DNA of 64,000 nucleotides from Yoonia maricola (GCF_002797915.1 NZ_PGTY01000001.1:1364001-1428000); one strand, 5' to 3'; shown: positions 8,401 to 19,164, counted from the first letter of the stretch. The notes: generated by a model from the sequence alone, not told the origin. Numbers and translations are program-made.

Positions 8401-8694
8401 ATGACTAGTTTTATTGAATTTTCTGACAGCACCGTTTTCGATGCATTCGGGTTCGCAGGCTTTGCACTTTATGTTCTCAATTATATGACGCTGACCCTGC
8501 GATGGGTGGATGCAGACAGCATCAGGTACTTTGCAACCAATCTTATGGCAGCCGGGTTGGTTCTGGTTGGCCTGACGTCGGCATTCAATCTGGCCTCAGC
8601 CCTGATCCAAATCTTCTTTATCCTCAGTTCCGCTGTGGCAATCCTGATCAGATTACGCGCCAGATCCATGACCAAGACACAGCTTGAGTATTAA
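8401..8694 (+). CDS. CBU_0592 family small membrane protein
   Basis: A 97-residue protein with three predicted membrane helices. The pattern GFAGFALYVLNYMTLTL, then RYFATNLMAAGLVLVGL and FNLASALIQIFFILSSAVAI, matches the CBU_0592-like domain, whose function is unknown. It is preceded by about 180 bp containing AT-rich promoter-like sequence and a weak hairpin (GAGGC/GCCTC at 8348-8364). It ends with a TTAA overlap of four bases shared with the convergent M48 protease gene. Confidence 0.7.
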   Translation: MTSFIEFSDSTVFDAFGFAGFALYVLNYMTLTLRWVDADSIRYFATNLMAAGLVLVGLTSAFNLASALIQIFFILSSAVAILIRLRARSMTKTQLEY

Positions 8695-9398
8695 AGACCT
8701 GCGGCAACCTGCTCGACCGTCCGCAGGCGGTCGGCATTGGGTGGGTGCGTTCCAAGAAATCTGTCGCCCGGGTCGGGGATACGGAAAAAGAACTGTGCGC
8801 CCCGGCGCGGATCAAACCCCGCAGCCGCCGTGATTTGGGTGCCCAACGCATCCGCCTCCAGTTCGAAATCCTTCGAATAGGTCCGTGCACCAACAGAGGC
8901 GCCGATCTGCTGTGCGGTTTCAATATCTGTCGCACCCAACGCTCCGGCCAGACCTCCGATCAAAAGCCCACCAAGGGCCGCATTCTGCTGCTGACGGGCA
9001 ATATGACCGCGAATGTGATGCGCGGCCTCATGCGCCATCACAAAGGCAAGTTCATCGCGGTTGCGTGCCTCGGCGATCAGCGGCACGGTAAAGCCGATGA
9101 TCGGCCGGCCATTGGCATCCAGCGTCTGATAGGCATTCACCCCCTGATTGGCCCGGTCGTCGATGATGATGCGGAAATCACAGTTCTCCTGTTGCGATCT
9201 GGTCCGGCAGTATTGTTCGGCCATCGGTTCAACCCGGCGCACAACATATTCAAAGTTGTTCAGCGCTTGCCTTTCGGACAAGCGCGGCGTCTCTGCGGCG
9301 GGCGTGATTGTGGGCACTGCCACATCCGCCCTTTCCTCTACCACGGCCGTTGTGCAGGCCCCTAAACCAAACATCAAAACAATCGGCAAAACGCGCAT
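8691..9398 (-). CDS. M48 family metalloprotease, lipoprotein
   Basis: A 235-residue protein with a lipoprotein signal (MRVLPIVLMFGLGAC, lipobox LGAC, Cys15 acylated). The zinc protease motif is FVMAHEAAHHIRGHIA (HExxH), followed downstream by ELEADALG, whose Glu is the third ligand. M48 lipoproteins of this size act in the periplasm on misfolded or precursor envelope proteins (BepA/LoiP-like). The substrate is unknown. The C-terminus (GAQFFFRIPDPGDRFLGTHP) ends with the conserved THPP region. It is transcribed alone, divergent from the small gene at 9501. Confidence 0.92.
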   Translation of the reverse strand: MRVLPIVLMFGLGACTTAVVEERADVAVPTITPAAETPRLSERQALNNFEYVVRRVEPMAEQYCRTRSQQENCDFRIIIDDRANQGVNAYQTLDANGRPIIGFTVPLIAEARNRDELAFVMAHEAAHHIRGHIARQQQNAALGGLLIGGLAGALGATDIETAQQIGASVGARTYSKDFELEADALGTQITAAAGFDPRRGAQFFFRIPDPGDRFLGTHPPNADRLRTVEQVAAGL

Positions 9399-9500
9399 AT
9401 GTCACCTTTTAAAAACCTCTATTCGATAAAACCTAGCATTTTTGCGAGACCCTGCCAGCCTTGATTGCGCCTTGCCTAAACCATGGCTAGGCTTGGTCTC

Positions 9501-9734
9501 ATGTTTACAATCGAACACGACTATGACGCCACCGTTGTTACATTGGTTGACGAAGGCAAAGCCCCGCTAAAAGAAGACGTGATCATCAATGCCTTTGATG
9601 ATTGTGTGACCGTCACGCAGGTCGATCCGCGCACAGATGAGGTTGTGCGCATCACCCTGTCGCTGTCGCAGTTGCGTGATCTGGAAGCGGCCTTGGATTT
9701 GCCTGAAGGGATCTATCAATTGCGCAAGACCTGA
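9501..9734 (+). CDS. Conserved hypothetical protein (about 77 aa)
   Basis: A small soluble acidic protein predicted to be mostly beta strands followed by a C-terminal helix (LSLSQLRDLEAALDLPEGIYQL). I know no characterised family for it, although the helix-rich end is typical of single-domain Rhodobacteraceae hypotheticals. Either ATG 9501 (MFTIEHDYDA) or ATG 9483, six codons upstream, may start it. I prefer 9501 because the protein then begins with a strand. A repeat element (9754-9787) follows 20 bases after the stop. Confidence 0.6.
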   Translation: MFTIEHDYDATVVTLVDEGKAPLKEDVIINAFDDCVTVTQVDPRTDEVVRITLSLSQLRDLEAALDLPEGIYQLRKT

Positions 9735-9753
9735 GCGTGTTGAGGGATCAGAT

Positions 9754-9786
9754 GCCTCCGGCGGGAGTTTTTGGGCCAAGATGAAG
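9754..9786 (+). repeat. 33-bp intergenic repeat, copy 1
   Basis: First of five nearly identical copies (others at 15721, 23601, 33335 and 52793). The unit begins GCCTCCGGCGGGAG, then T5, and ends GGGCCAAGATGAAG. The first part can form a small CTCC/GGAG hairpin followed by the T run. This copy matches the consensus exactly, reads in the direction of the flanking genes, and its GATGAAGGTGG end lies just ahead of the ATG at 9798. Confidence 0.95.
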
Positions 9787-9797
9787 GTGGGAACTTT

Positions 9798-10895
9798 ATG
9801 ACGACAGGGTTTTTCTGGAATGAAAGCTGTTTTTGGCATGGCGGCGGTAATTATGCCGGGATGCTGCCGGTGGGTGGCCTTGTGCAGCCGCTGGATGGCG
9901 GGCTGCCAGAGAGCCCTGAGACAAAGCGCCGGTTGAAGAACCTGATCGAGGTCACAGGGCTTGCCACGGCACTTGCAATGCAAGGCGCTGATCCCGCCAC
10001 ATATGATGATCTGCGCCGCGTACATCCTGCGCGCTACCTTGATGAATTCAAGGCGCTATCCGATGCAGGCGGTGGTGAACTGGGACGGCGCACCCCCTTC
10101 GGCCCCGGCGGGTACGAGATTGCAGCACTCTCGGCGGGTTTGGCCAAGGCTGCTTTACAGGCTGTTCTGGAGGGAAGCCTAAAGAACGCCTATGCCCTGT
10201 CCCGCCCGCCCGGCCATCATTGCCTGCCTGATTATCCCAACGGGTTTTGTCTGCTCAACAACATCGGTATCGCGATCGAGGCGGCAAAGGACGCAGGTCT
10301 TGCCCAGCGCTTTGCCGTGCTGGATTGGGACGTCCATCACGGCAACGGCACCGAGGCGGTGTTTTATGACCGGGCCGATGTGCTGACCGTGTCACTGCAT
10401 CAAGACCGGAATTACCCCATGGATACAGGTGCTTTTGCAGATCGTGGTGAGGGGGATGGCCTTGGCTTTAACCTGAATATCCCGCTGCCACCCGGAACCG
10501 GCCACATCGGGTATCTGGCCGCGATGGAGCGTCTGGCCTTACCCACCATCCGCAATTTCCAGCCTGATGTGTTGATCATCGCCTGCGGCTTTGACGCCGC
10601 CGCCAATGATCCATTGGGGCGGATGCTGGCCACAGCTGAGACCTTTACGATGATGACACGGGCCGTCATGGCGCTCGCGCAGGATGTCTGCGGTGGCAAA
10701 CTATTGATGGTCCACGAAGGCGGGTATTCGGAAACCTACGTCCCTTTCTGCGGACACAATGTGCTGCAAGAAATGGCGGGGAGCACGATCATAGCACCCG
10801 ATCCCTTCGCAGAGGTATTTCCACTCCGCCAACCCGATGTCCGCTTTGATGCATTTCTTGATGGCTGGCTTATCGAGATGGAAGCCGCACTCTGA
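9798..10895 (+). CDS. Class II histone deacetylase-like / acetylpolyamine amidohydrolase family protein
   Basis: A 365-residue arginase/deacetylase-fold enzyme. Motifs are RPPGHHCLPDYPNGFCLLNN (paired catalytic His), VLDWDVHHGNGTEAVFY (zinc-binding D-x-H), HQDRNYPMDTG and IACGFDAAANDPLGRM (second Asp ligand), with a final catalytic-region GGYSETYVPF. It should hydrolyse acetyl groups from amines, such as acetylpolyamines or other acetyl-amides, in the cytoplasm. The bacterial substrate cannot be named. The start is ATG 9798 with AAGGTGGG from the end of the upstream repeat as the likely ribosome binding site. Confidence 0.9.
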   Translation: MTTGFFWNESCFWHGGGNYAGMLPVGGLVQPLDGGLPESPETKRRLKNLIEVTGLATALAMQGADPATYDDLRRVHPARYLDEFKALSDAGGGELGRRTPFGPGGYEIAALSAGLAKAALQAVLEGSLKNAYALSRPPGHHCLPDYPNGFCLLNNIGIAIEAAKDAGLAQRFAVLDWDVHHGNGTEAVFYDRADVLTVSLHQDRNYPMDTGAFADRGEGDGLGFNLNIPLPPGTGHIGYLAAMERLALPTIRNFQPDVLIIACGFDAAANDPLGRMLATAETFTMMTRAVMALAQDVCGGKLLMVHEGGYSETYVPFCGHNVLQEMAGSTIIAPDPFAEVFPLRQPDVRFDAFLDGWLIEMEAAL

Positions 10896-10955
10896 GCAAG
10901 GTTGCCATTGCGCCGACCTGATCTTATCTGCGAACGAACGAAGACAGGATCCCCA

Positions 10956-11534
10956 ATGCCCACGCCAAACACCGCCGCACTCGACTTTTTGCTGACCCGC
11001 CGTTCGCGCCCTGCCAAGACGCTGACAACACCCGTGCCGGATCGCACAACAATTGAAACGCTGTTAACGGCAGCCGCCCGCACCCCCGACCATGGCAAGC
11101 TAGAGCCTTGGCGGTTCATTGTCCTGACCAGACCTGCCCTACTAAGACTGGCTGACATGGTGCCTGCCCGTGGTGCCGCCTTGGGCATCGATCCTGACAA
11201 GATCACCAAGGCCAAGGATCAATTTGGCAACGCCAATCTGGCTGTTGCCGTAATCTGCAGCCCAAAACCTTCTGAAAAAATTCCACAGATCGAACAAATC
11301 TATTCTGCCGGCGCTGTTTGTCTGGCGTTGGTCAATGCGGGCCTTGCTGCGGGCTGGGGTGCGAATTGGTTATCGGGCTGGGCCAGCCATGATCAGACAT
11401 TTGCGACCCAAGGCCTTGGCCTTGCAGAGCATGAAACCATTGCAGGTTTCATCCACCTCGGCACTGAAACAAACGCACCACCCGAACGCCCGCGCCCCGA
11501 CCTTTCCGCGATTACAACCTGGGTCGAGACATGA
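10956..11534 (+). CDS. Nitroreductase family protein
   Basis: A 192-residue FMN-dependent nitroreductase. The N-terminal FMN phosphate-binding segment LLTRRSRPAKTL, the family pattern ARTPDHGKLEPWRFIVL and GLAAGWGANWLSG are visible. It resembles the YdjA-type short nitroreductases. These are cytoplasmic flavoproteins that reduce nitro or quinone substrates with NAD(P)H; the physiological substrate is open. The ATG at 10956 follows AGGA and gives the normal family N-terminus. The stop overlaps the next gene by ATGA. Confidence 0.9.
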   Translation: MPTPNTAALDFLLTRRSRPAKTLTTPVPDRTTIETLLTAAARTPDHGKLEPWRFIVLTRPALLRLADMVPARGAALGIDPDKITKAKDQFGNANLAVAVICSPKPSEKIPQIEQIYSAGAVCLALVNAGLAAGWGANWLSGWASHDQTFATQGLGLAEHETIAGFIHLGTETNAPPERPRPDLSAITTWVET

Positions 11535-12220
11535 TCTTTGCCTCGTTTCTCAAAGCAATCGCTCAACTGCCCGACCAGCGGTTTCGCAGTGTGCTGTGGC
11601 GCGGTATTGGCCTGACGATTGCCCTGTTGGTGGCCATCTATGCTGGGCTTTTGTGGCTGATTGAATGGCTTACCGCAGAACCCATCACCCTACCCGGCGT
11701 CGGTGAAGTGACATGGCTTGGTGATTTACTTGGCTGGGGCTCTCTTGGGCTTGTGATCGTGATGTCGATCTTTCTGATGGTCCCCGTAGCATCGGCGATC
11801 ACCTCGCTTTTTCTTGATGAAGTCGCGCAAGCCGTTGAGGATAAACATTTTCCCGGCCTGCCAGATATTCCACATGTGTCATTCTGGGACGGGCTGCGCG
11901 ATACGGTGAACTTCCTTGGCGTTTTGGTTGCCGCGAACATATTCGCCTTCATTCTCTACGCCATATTCCCTTTTGCCGCGATTTTCATCTTCTATGCGCT
12001 GAACGGATACCTGTTGGGCCGGGAATATTTCCAACTGGCCGCAATGCGCCGGATCGGGCGGGCGGCGGCCAAGAACTTACGCAAACAACACAGTGCCAAA
12101 ATCTGGCTGGCGGGTTGCCTTATGGCGGTCCCGCTGACCTTTCCGCTGATTAACCTGATCATTCCAATTCTGGGGGCGGCGACCTTTACCCACCTTTATC
12201 ACGCGGTCAGTCGCGGCTGA
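11531..12220 (+). CDS. EI24 domain-containing (CysZ-like) membrane protein
   Basis: A 229-residue inner-membrane protein of the EI24/CysZ family: an amphipathic N-terminus (FASFLKAIAQLPDQRF) and four main hydrophobic blocks, with FIFYALNGYLLGREYFQLAAMRR as the most typical segment. CysZ imports sulfate in enterobacteria, but there are no cys genes here, so transport of sulfate is not claimed. It starts in an ATGA overlap with the nitroreductase and is surely cotranscribed. Its 3' end overlaps the convergent DUF1467 gene by 14 nt. Confidence 0.85.
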   Translation: MIFASFLKAIAQLPDQRFRSVLWRGIGLTIALLVAIYAGLLWLIEWLTAEPITLPGVGEVTWLGDLLGWGSLGLVIVMSIFLMVPVASAITSLFLDEVAQAVEDKHFPGLPDIPHVSFWDGLRDTVNFLGVLVAANIFAFILYAIFPFAAIFIFYALNGYLLGREYFQLAAMRRIGRAAAKNLRKQHSAKIWLAGCLMAVPLTFPLINLIIPILGAATFTHLYHAVSRG

Positions 12221-12494
12221 CCTCTGGCGTCGACATCCGGTCAAACCAGTCAATATCACGGATGCTAATTGCACCACTCAGGATCGTTCCTGCGATAACA
12301 ACCCAGATCGGCACGGCCCAAAGGGTCGTGACCTTGGCCTTGCGTTTGAGGTTGAAATCGGCAGGCGATGACGCATGGGTACCCGGCACGATTTCACCCG
12401 CTTCACCTTGGGTTTCAAGACGTAAGGGCAGCACGATGAAAAACACAACCGTCCAGATAACGGCAAGCAGCACAAGACCGGAAACGGGACCCAA
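12207..12494 (-). CDS. DUF1467 family membrane protein
   Basis: A 95-residue protein with two membrane helices and the DUF1467 core (VFFIVLPLRLETQGEAGEIV, then a loop containing PADFNLKRKAKVTTLWA). The function is unknown; it is restricted mainly to alphaproteobacteria. The start codon is TTG at 12494, supported by AAGGAA seven bases upstream, with no better ATG. It is commonly found next to methylmalonyl-CoA epimerase, as here, where it lies 64 bases downstream on the same strand. Confidence 0.88.
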   Translation of the reverse strand: MGPVSGLVLLAVIWTVVFFIVLPLRLETQGEAGEIVPGTHASSPADFNLKRKAKVTTLWAVPIWVVIAGTILSGAISIRDIDWFDRMSTPEVSRD

Positions 12495-12558
12495 AGCGAT
12501 ATTCCTTATATAAAGCGCTTCGTAGACAGATACGCCGAATAGACGTCAGGACAAGGGG

Positions 12559-12963
12559 CTAGACCTGCTCTAATTCAACAAGACAGCCGTTGAAATCCTT
12601 GGGATGCAGGAACAATACAGGCTTGCCGTGCGCGCCAATCTTGGGCTCTCCTCCGCCCAACACGCGCGCACCTTCAGCCAACAGATGATCACGGGCAGCG
12701 AGGATATCATCCACTTCGTAGCAGACATGATGGATGCCCCCGGACGGGTTTTTATCAAGGAAACCCTGGATTGGGGATGCCTCGCCCAATGGATACAAAA
12801 GTTCGATCTTAGTATTTGGCAAAGTGATAAAAACCACCGTCACCCCATGATCAGGTTCATCCTGCGGCGCACCCACATCCGCACCCAGCATGGTGCGGTA
12901 TTGCGCACTTGCCGCATCCAGATCGGGCACAGCGATAGCGACGTGGTTCAGACGGCCAATCAT
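12559..12963 (-). CDS. mce: Methylmalonyl-CoA epimerase
   Basis: A 134-residue single-domain glyoxalase-fold enzyme that interconverts the R and S forms of methylmalonyl-CoA in propionate breakdown. Metal-binding residues are in RLNHVAIAV (His), GIHHVCYEV (His) and the C-terminal CLVELEQV (Glu). The length is typical. The start at 12963 is preferred over two upstream ATGs because AGGAGA is then properly spaced. It probably forms an operon with the DUF1467 gene and diverges from the response regulator gene. Confidence 0.93.
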   Translation of the reverse strand: MIGRLNHVAIAVPDLDAASAQYRTMLGADVGAPQDEPDHGVTVVFITLPNTKIELLYPLGEASPIQGFLDKNPSGGIHHVCYEVDDILAARDHLLAEGARVLGGGEPKIGAHGKPVLFLHPKDFNGCLVELEQV

Positions 12964-13090
12964 GATCATTTCTCCTGTTTTGGGCCTTATGCCGTTTGCA
13001 CTGCGCAGGTGCAACGGACGATGCGCTTAACCTCCTCTTCACCTTGAGATGCTCTCAATGGGGTTCGCCGCAATGAAGGGAAGAATCATA

Positions 13091-13804
13091 ATGGAAACGC
13101 TGGACGACCTGATATTCACCCGTGCACCCACCGCACGCCGCCCGCTTTTGGGGGTCACCGTGCTGGTGGTCGAAGATAGCCGCTTTGCCAGCGAAGCAGT
13201 GCGCCTGATGTGCCTGCGATCAGGCGCGCGGATCAGACGGGCAGATAGTTTGGAAAACGCACGGCGGCATCTGGCGATCTATCGCCCTACCGTTTTACTG
13301 GTCGATGTCGGCCTGCCGGATGGGTCCGGTCTGTCACTGATCCGAACGGCCGCAGAGGCCGCACCACGTATCGACGTCATCCTGGGGATGAGCGGGGATG
13401 ATCACGCAAAAGAGGTATTAGCCTCTGGCGCAAACAGATTTCTGGAAAAACCCGTGCAAAGCCTTTTGGCCTTCCAGTCCGCCATATTGGAACATTTAGC
13501 GGCGGAGCGGCAGCCACCCTCACCGCGGGCCGTCCCTGATGAAACAATCAGACCCGATCCGATCGCTTACCGCGATGACCTGACGCATATCGCGCAAGTG
13601 CTTGAAGATACCGGCGATGACACAGCACTGGACTATGTCACCCAGTTTCTGGGTGGGGTCGCGAAGAGCGCGAATGACCACGACCTCGACGAAGCAGTCA
13701 ACAACCTGACAAGATTGCGACGTGGCGGCGATAACCCTGATGCGGGTGTCATTGCCTTGTCACAACTGGTGCAAACGCGGATTGCCGCTGGCGGGCCGCT
13801 TTAG
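13091..13804 (+). CDS. Response regulator receiver protein with uncharacterised C-terminal region
   Basis: The protein (237 residues) has a CheY-like receiver domain at residues 22-140: acidic pair VVED (28-29), phospho-acceptor D72 in [12 protein letters not shown], switch Ser in GMSGDD and conserved Lys in LEKPVQ. The C-terminal 90 residues (after a proline-rich linker) are helical and show no recognised DNA-binding or enzymatic domain, so output may be by protein contact. GAAGGGAAG stands ahead of ATG 13091. No histidine kinase lies nearby. It shares TTAG with the convergent aspS stop. Confidence 0.8.
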   Translation: METLDDLIFTRAPTARRPLLGVTVLVVEDSRFASEAVRLMCLRSGARIRRADSLENARRHLAIYRPTVLLVDVGLPDGSGLSLIRTAAEAAPRIDVILGMSGDDHAKEVLASGANRFLEKPVQSLLAFQSAILEHLAAERQPPSPRAVPDETIRPDPIAYRDDLTHIAQVLEDTGDDTALDYVTQFLGGVAKSANDHDLDEAVNNLTRLRRGGDNPDAGVIALSQLVQTRIAAGGPL

Positions 13805-15654
13805 CTTTCAGGTGGTAGCACACGCAGGCGCAATTCGCGCAATTGTTCGTTTTGTGGCGCGTTTGGTGCATCCATCATCAGGTCTTCGGCACGTTGGTTC
13901 ATCGGGAACATGATGACTTCGCGGATGTTGGATGCATCCGCCAGCAACATGACGATCCGGTCGATCCCTGCCGCGCACCCACCGTGGGGCGGGGCACCAT
14001 ATTGGAATGCGTTGACCATGCCACCAAAGCGCTTTTCGACTTCGTCTTTGCCGTAACCAGCCAGCTCAAACGCCTTGAACATGATCTCAGGGCGGTGGTT
14101 CCGGATGGCACCGGACACCAACTCGTAACCATTACAGGCCAGATCATATTGATAGCCCAGCACCTTCAGCGGATCACCTTGCAGCGCATCCATACCGCCC
14201 TGCGGCATCGAAAACGGGTTATGTTCAAAGTCGATTTTGCCGGTTTCCTCGTCCTGTTCGTAAATCGGGAAGTCCACGATCCATGCAAAGGCAAAGCGGT
14301 CCTGATCTGTCAGACCCAGTTCTTCGCCAATCACGTTGCGGGCCTTGCCAGCGACGCCTTCAAACGCCTTCGGCTTACCACCAAGAAAGAAGGCCGCGTC
14401 ACCAAGGCCAAGGCCCAACTGCTGACGGATTGCCTCGGTCCGCTCTGGCCCGATATTCTTGGCCAGCGGGCCGGCAGCTTCCATACCGCCTTCAACTTCG
14501 CCTGATTTCAGCTTGGCCTGTGCCTCTTTCACCGAAATACCCATCTCTTGAGCGACCGCATCCGCGGTCTTCTCGCGCCAGAAGATGTAACCCATACCGG
14601 GCAGGCCTTCTTTCTGGGCAAAAGCGTTCATGCGGTCGCAGAACTTACGTGACCCTCCGGTGGGTGCAGGAATAGCACGCACCTCTGTGCCCTCTTGTTC
14701 TAACAGCTTGGCAAAGATCGCAAAACCGGACCCCGCGAAATGCTCGGACACCACCTGCATCTTAATCGGGTTGCGCAGGTCCGGCTTGTCGGACCCATAC
14801 CAAAGAGCAGCATCACGATAGGAAATCTGCTCCCACGTCTGGTCAACCTTACGGCCACCGCCAAACTCTTCAAAAATACCCGTGATCACCGGTTGGATCG
14901 TGTCGAATACATCCTGCTGTTCGACAAAGGACATCTCCATATCCAGTTGATAAAAATCGGTGGGTGAGCGGTCCGCACGCGGGTCTTCATCCCGGAAACA
15001 GGGTGCGATCTGGAAATATTTGTCGTAGCCTGACACCATGATCAGCTGCTTGAACTGCTGGGGGGCCTGCGGCAGCGCGTAAAACTTGCCCGGATGCAAA
15101 CGGGACGGCACAAGGAAGTCACGCGCGCCTTCAGGGGAAGAGGCGGTGATAATCGGCGTCTGATACTCGCGAAACCCACTGTCCCACATACGGCGACGCA
15201 TCGAGGCCACAACATCAGAGCGCAGTTTCATATTGTCCTGCATCGCCTCGCGACGCAAATCCAGATAGCGGTACTTCAAGCGGGTTTCCTCAGGATATTC
15301 CTGATCACCAAATACCATCAACGGCAGCTCTTTGGAGGCACCCAGCACTTCGATGACGCGCACAAAAACCTCAACCTCACCAGTGGGCAGTTTGGCATTC
15401 ACCAACTCCGGATCACGCGCCTTCACCTCACCATCAATGCGGATACACCACTCTGACCGCACCTTTTCCACATCCGCAAAGGCGGCCGAGTCAGGGTCAC
15501 ACAGCACCTGTGTAATGCCATAGTGATCGCGTAGATCGATAAACAGGATACCGCCGTGATCACGTACCCGATTGACCCAGCCTGACAAACGGACAGTTTC
15601 GCCCACATTAGCGGCGGTCAGATCGGCACAGGTATGGCTGCGGTATGGATGCAT
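13801..15654 (-). CDS. aspS: Aspartate--tRNA ligase
   Basis: A 617-residue bacterial-type class IIb synthetase. There is an N-terminal OB-fold anticodon-binding domain ([17 protein letters not shown]). Motif 2 reads [25 protein letters not shown], the GAD insertion occupies the middle (about 290-420), and motif 3 is [20 protein letters not shown]. It charges tRNA-Asp, and in organisms lacking AsnRS also mischarges tRNA-Asn; which applies here is not visible. A copy of the 33-bp repeat reads toward it from 15753. It is divergent from carB. Confidence 0.97.
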   Translation of the reverse strand: MHPYRSHTCADLTAANVGETVRLSGWVNRVRDHGGILFIDLRDHYGITQVLCDPDSAAFADVEKVRSEWCIRIDGEVKARDPELVNAKLPTGEVEVFVRVIEVLGASKELPLMVFGDQEYPEETRLKYRYLDLRREAMQDNMKLRSDVVASMRRRMWDSGFREYQTPIITASSPEGARDFLVPSRLHPGKFYALPQAPQQFKQLIMVSGYDKYFQIAPCFRDEDPRADRSPTDFYQLDMEMSFVEQQDVFDTIQPVITGIFEEFGGGRKVDQTWEQISYRDAALWYGSDKPDLRNPIKMQVVSEHFAGSGFAIFAKLLEQEGTEVRAIPAPTGGSRKFCDRMNAFAQKEGLPGMGYIFWREKTADAVAQEMGISVKEAQAKLKSGEVEGGMEAAGPLAKNIGPERTEAIRQQLGLGLGDAAFFLGGKPKAFEGVAGKARNVIGEELGLTDQDRFAFAWIVDFPIYEQDEETGKIDFEHNPFSMPQGGMDALQGDPLKVLGYQYDLACNGYELVSGAIRNHRPEIMFKAFELAGYGKDEVEKRFGGMVNAFQYGAPPHGGCAAGIDRIVMLLADASNIREVIMFPMNQRAEDLMMDAPNAPQNEQLRELRLRVLPPES

Positions 15655-15720
15655 GGGTCAATTCCTTAAGGCGATTGTCGGCCCGATACACCTGTTTGCC
15701 CAGCCGAAGTCAACCACTCC

Positions 15721-15753
15721 CTTCATCTTGGCTCAAAAACTCCCGCCGGAGGC
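15721..15753 (-). repeat. 33-bp intergenic repeat, copy 2
   Basis: Differs from the consensus at one base (GAGCC in place of GGGCC). It reads on the minus strand toward aspS, ending 67 bases before its start codon, in the aspS/carB divergent intergenic region. Confidence 0.93.
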
Positions 15754-15834
15754 ATGAAAATCTCTTACACTCCCTTGCACATGCGCACGCCATCCCTATA
15801 ACCCACGACAATTTGCAAATAAGGGGGCACTGCC

Positions 15835-18800
15835 ATGCCAAAGCGCACCGACATCCAGTCGATCATGATCATCGGCGCGGGCCCCATCATTATCGGACAA
15901 GCCTGCGAGTTCGACTACTCAGGCGCACAAGCCTGCAAGGCGCTGCGCGAGGAAGGCTACAGGGTCATCCTCGTCAACTCGAACCCTGCCACCATCATGA
16001 CCGATCCGGGGCTGGCAGATGCCACCTATATCGAACCGATCACCCCCGAAGTTGTCGCCAAGATCATCGAAAAAGAACGCCCAGACGCGCTGTTGCCCAC
16101 GATGGGTGGGCAAACCGGGTTGAACACCTCGCTGGCCCTCGCCGATATGGGCGTGCTGGAAAAATTCAACGTCGAAATGATCGGGGCCAAGCGCGAAGCC
16201 ATTGAAATGGCAGAAGATCGCAAGCTCTTCCGCGAAGCGATGGATCGTTTAGGCATCGAAAACCCCAAGGCCACCATCGTCACCGCCCCCGAGAAAGACG
16301 GCAAACAGGACCTCGCTGCTGGCGTGACCCTCGCGTTTGAAGCGCTAGAGGACATCGGTCTTCCCGCAATTATCCGCCCCGCCTTTACCCTTGGTGGCAC
16401 CGGCGGCGGCGTCGCGTACAACCGTGAAGAATACGAACACTTCTGTCGGACGGGCATGGATGCCTCCCCCGTTGGTCAGATTCTTGTCGATCAGTCCCTT
16501 CTCGGCTGGAAAGAATTCGAAATGGAGGTGGTGCGCGACAAAGCCGATAACGCCATCATCGTCTGCGCCATCGAAAACGTGGACCCGATGGGCGTGCACA
16601 CGGGCGATTCGATCACTGTCGCCCCAGCCCTGACCCTGACGGACAAAGAATACCAGATCATGCGCACGCACAGCATCAACGTGCTGCGCGAAATCGGCGT
16701 CGAAACCGGTGGCTCCAACGTGCAATGGGCCGTGAACCCCGACGACGGGCGCATGGTGGTCATCGAAATGAACCCGCGGGTATCGCGGTCCTCTGCGCTG
16801 GCATCGAAAGCAACGGGTTTCCCCATTGCCAAAATCGCCGCGAAACTTGCCATCGGCTACACGCTGGACGAACTCGACAACGACATCACCGGCGTCACCC
16901 CGGCCTCGTTTGAGCCAACAATCGACTATGTCGTCACCAAAATCCCGCGCTTTGCGTTCGAGAAATTCGCAGGGTCCGAGCCGTACCTGACAACAGCCAT
17001 GAAATCCGTCGGCGAAGCCATGGCCATCGGCCGCACCTTCCACGAGTCGATGCAAAAGGCGCTCGCCTCCATGGAAACCGGCCTGACCGGTTTCGACGAC
17101 ATCGATATCCCCGGCGCCCCCGACGCAGCCGCGATCACCAAAGCGCTCGCCAAACAAACGCCCGACCGCATTCGCGTCATTGCCCAAGCGATGCGACACG
17201 GGTTGTCCGACGACGAAATCTTTGCAGTCACAAAATTCGACCCATGGTTCCTCGCCCGCATCCGCGAGATCATCGAGGCCGAGGCCGACATCATCAAAAA
17301 CGGCCTGCCCGTCAAAGAAGACGCACTGCGCGCGATCAAAATGCTCGGCTTCACCGACGCGCGCCTCGCAAAACTCACAGGCCGGACCGAAGATCAGGTG
17401 CGTCGCGCACGCCACAACCTGGGTGTGACGGCGGTCTTCAAACGGATCGACACCTGCGGCGCCGAATTTGAGGCGCAAACGCCCTACATGTATTCCACCT
17501 ATGAGACGCCCGTGATGGGCGACGCGGAATGCGAGGCACGGCCTTCGGACCGCAAAAAGGTCGTTATACTCGGCGGTGGCCCCAACCGCATTGGCCAGGG
17601 GATCGAGTTTGATTACTGCTGCTGTCACGCCTGTTTCGCCCTAACCGATCAGGGGTACGAGACGATCATGATCAACTGCAACCCCGAAACGGTCAGCACC
17701 GATTACGACACCTCCGACCGGCTCTATTTCGAACCGCTCACATTCGAACACGTCATGGAAATCCTGCGAGTCGAGCAAGACAACGGCACCCTGCACGGCG
17801 TCATCGTCCAATTCGGCGGACAGACCCCGCTGAAACTGGCCAACGCGCTAAACGACGCAGGCATCCCGATCCTGGGCACCACGCCAGACAGCATCGACCT
17901 GGCCGAAGATCGTGAGCGGTTCCAACAGCTTGTCCAGAAACTCGACCTCAAGCAGCCGCATAACGGGATCGCTTCCACCGACGAAGAGGCATTGAACATC
18001 GCCGAAGGCATCGGCTTCCCATTGGTCATCCGGCCCTCCTTCGTGCTGGGTGGCCGCGCCATGGAAATCGTGCGCGATATGGACCAGCTGCGCCGCTACA
18101 TCTCTGACGCTGTGGTCGTATCCGGCGACAGCCCCGTCCTGCTTGACAGCTATCTGTCCGGTGCGGTCGAAGTCGACGTCGACTGCCTGTCGGACGGCAC
18201 CGCGACCCATGTCGCGGGTATCATGCAGCATATCGAAGAAGCGGGCGTGCATTCGGGCGACAGCGCCTGCTCATTGCCCCCCTACTCGCTGTCCGACGCG
18301 ATGATCGCGGAAATCCGCAGCCAGACAGAAAAACTCGCCAAAGCGCTCAACGTCGTAGGCCTGATGAACATCCAGTTCGCGGTGAAAGACGAAACAGTCT
18401 ACCTGATTGAGGTGAACCCCCGTGCGTCCCGCACCGTGCCTTTCGTGGCAAAAGCGACCGATTCGGCCATCGCCTCCATCGCCGCACGGCTGATGGCGGG
18501 TGAGCCGCTGTCGAACTTCCCGTTGCGCGAACCCTACCCCGAAACCGAGAACCCGATGGACGTGCTGCCTTTGGGCGATGCCTTCACATTGGCCGACCCG
18601 CACACGCCGTGGTTCAGCGTGAAAGAGGCCGTGCTGCCCTTCGCCCGCTTCCCCGGTGTCGATACGATCCTGGGGCCGGAAATGCGATCCACCGGAGAGG
18701 TCATGGGCTGGGACCGGTCCTTCCCCCGCGCGTTCCTCAAGGCGCAGATGGGCGCAGGCACGGAATTGCCAGAGGCCGGCACCGTCTTCATCTCGATCAA

Positions 18801-19164
18801 GGACGCTGACAAGACGCCCATGATGCTGGAAGCCGCGCAAATGCTGCTGAAACTGGGCTTCGACATCGTGGCGACACGGGGCACCGCAGCCTGGCTGACG
18901 GAAAACGAGATCGCCTGCGAAGTGGTCAACAAGGTCTACGAAGGCGGGCTGACAATTGTGGACCGGCTGAAAGACGGGCACATCGCACTGGTCTTCAACA
19001 CGACGGAAGGGTCACAAGCGGTCGAAGACAGCCGCGACATCCGCGCCGTCGCCCTCTACGACAAAATCCCGTATTTCACGACAGCGGCGGCATCACATGC
19101 GGCGGTGCTGGCGATGCAGGCACGGGTTGAGGGGGATGTTGGGGTGAGGTCGTTGCAGGGGTAA
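15835..19164 (+). CDS. carB: Carbamoyl-phosphate synthase, large subunit
   Basis: A 1109-residue enzyme that makes carbamoyl phosphate for arginine and pyrimidine synthesis, using ammonia from the CarA subunit. It is built of two ATP-grasp halves. The first starts [20 protein letters not shown] and contains [16 protein letters not shown]. The second starts [20 protein letters not shown] and contains [14 protein letters not shown]. Between them is the oligomerisation domain. The C-terminal MGS-like allosteric domain includes [16 protein letters not shown]. carA is not in the window. There is a short AAGGGGG ribosome binding site. The sequence is codon-biased to GC-ending codons more than its neighbours. 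Confidence 0.98.
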   Translation: MPKRTDIQSIMIIGAGPIIIGQACEFDYSGAQACKALREEGYRVILVNSNPATIMTDPGLADATYIEPITPEVVAKIIEKERPDALLPTMGGQTGLNTSLALADMGVLEKFNVEMIGAKREAIEMAEDRKLFREAMDRLGIENPKATIVTAPEKDGKQDLAAGVTLAFEALEDIGLPAIIRPAFTLGGTGGGVAYNREEYEHFCRTGMDASPVGQILVDQSLLGWKEFEMEVVRDKADNAIIVCAIENVDPMGVHTGDSITVAPALTLTDKEYQIMRTHSINVLREIGVETGGSNVQWAVNPDDGRMVVIEMNPRVSRSSALASKATGFPIAKIAAKLAIGYTLDELDNDITGVTPASFEPTIDYVVTKIPRFAFEKFAGSEPYLTTAMKSVGEAMAIGRTFHESMQKALASMETGLTGFDDIDIPGAPDAAAITKALAKQTPDRIRVIAQAMRHGLSDDEIFAVTKFDPWFLARIREIIEAEADIIKNGLPVKEDALRAIKMLGFTDARLAKLTGRTEDQVRRARHNLGVTAVFKRIDTCGAEFEAQTPYMYSTYETPVMGDAECEARPSDRKKVVILGGGPNRIGQGIEFDYCCCHACFALTDQGYETIMINCNPETVSTDYDTSDRLYFEPLTFEHVMEILRVEQDNGTLHGVIVQFGGQTPLKLANALNDAGIPILGTTPDSIDLAEDRERFQQLVQKLDLKQPHNGIASTDEEALNIAEGIGFPLVIRPSFVLGGRAMEIVRDMDQLRRYISDAVVVSGDSPVLLDSYLSGAVEVDVDCLSDGTATHVAGIMQHIEEAGVHSGDSACSLPPYSLSDAMIAEIRSQTEKLAKALNVVGLMNIQFAVKDETVYLIEVNPRASRTVPFVAKATDSAIASIAARLMAGEPLSNFPLREPYPETENPMDVLPLGDAFTLADPHTPWFSVKEAVLPFARFPGVDTILGPEMRSTGEVMGWDRSFPRAFLKAQMGAGTELPEAGTVFISIKDADKTPMMLEAAQMLLKLGFDIVATRGTAAWLTENEIACEVVNKVYEGGLTIVDRLKDGHIALVFNTTEGSQAVEDSRDIRAVALYDKIPYFTTAAASHAAVLAMQARVEGDVGVRSLQG

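Noticed and set aside
16345-17628. Open frame of 427 codons antisense to carB
   Set aside because: Shadow of the strongly codon-biased carB gene; low-complexity Phe/Gly/Val/Asp-rich product.
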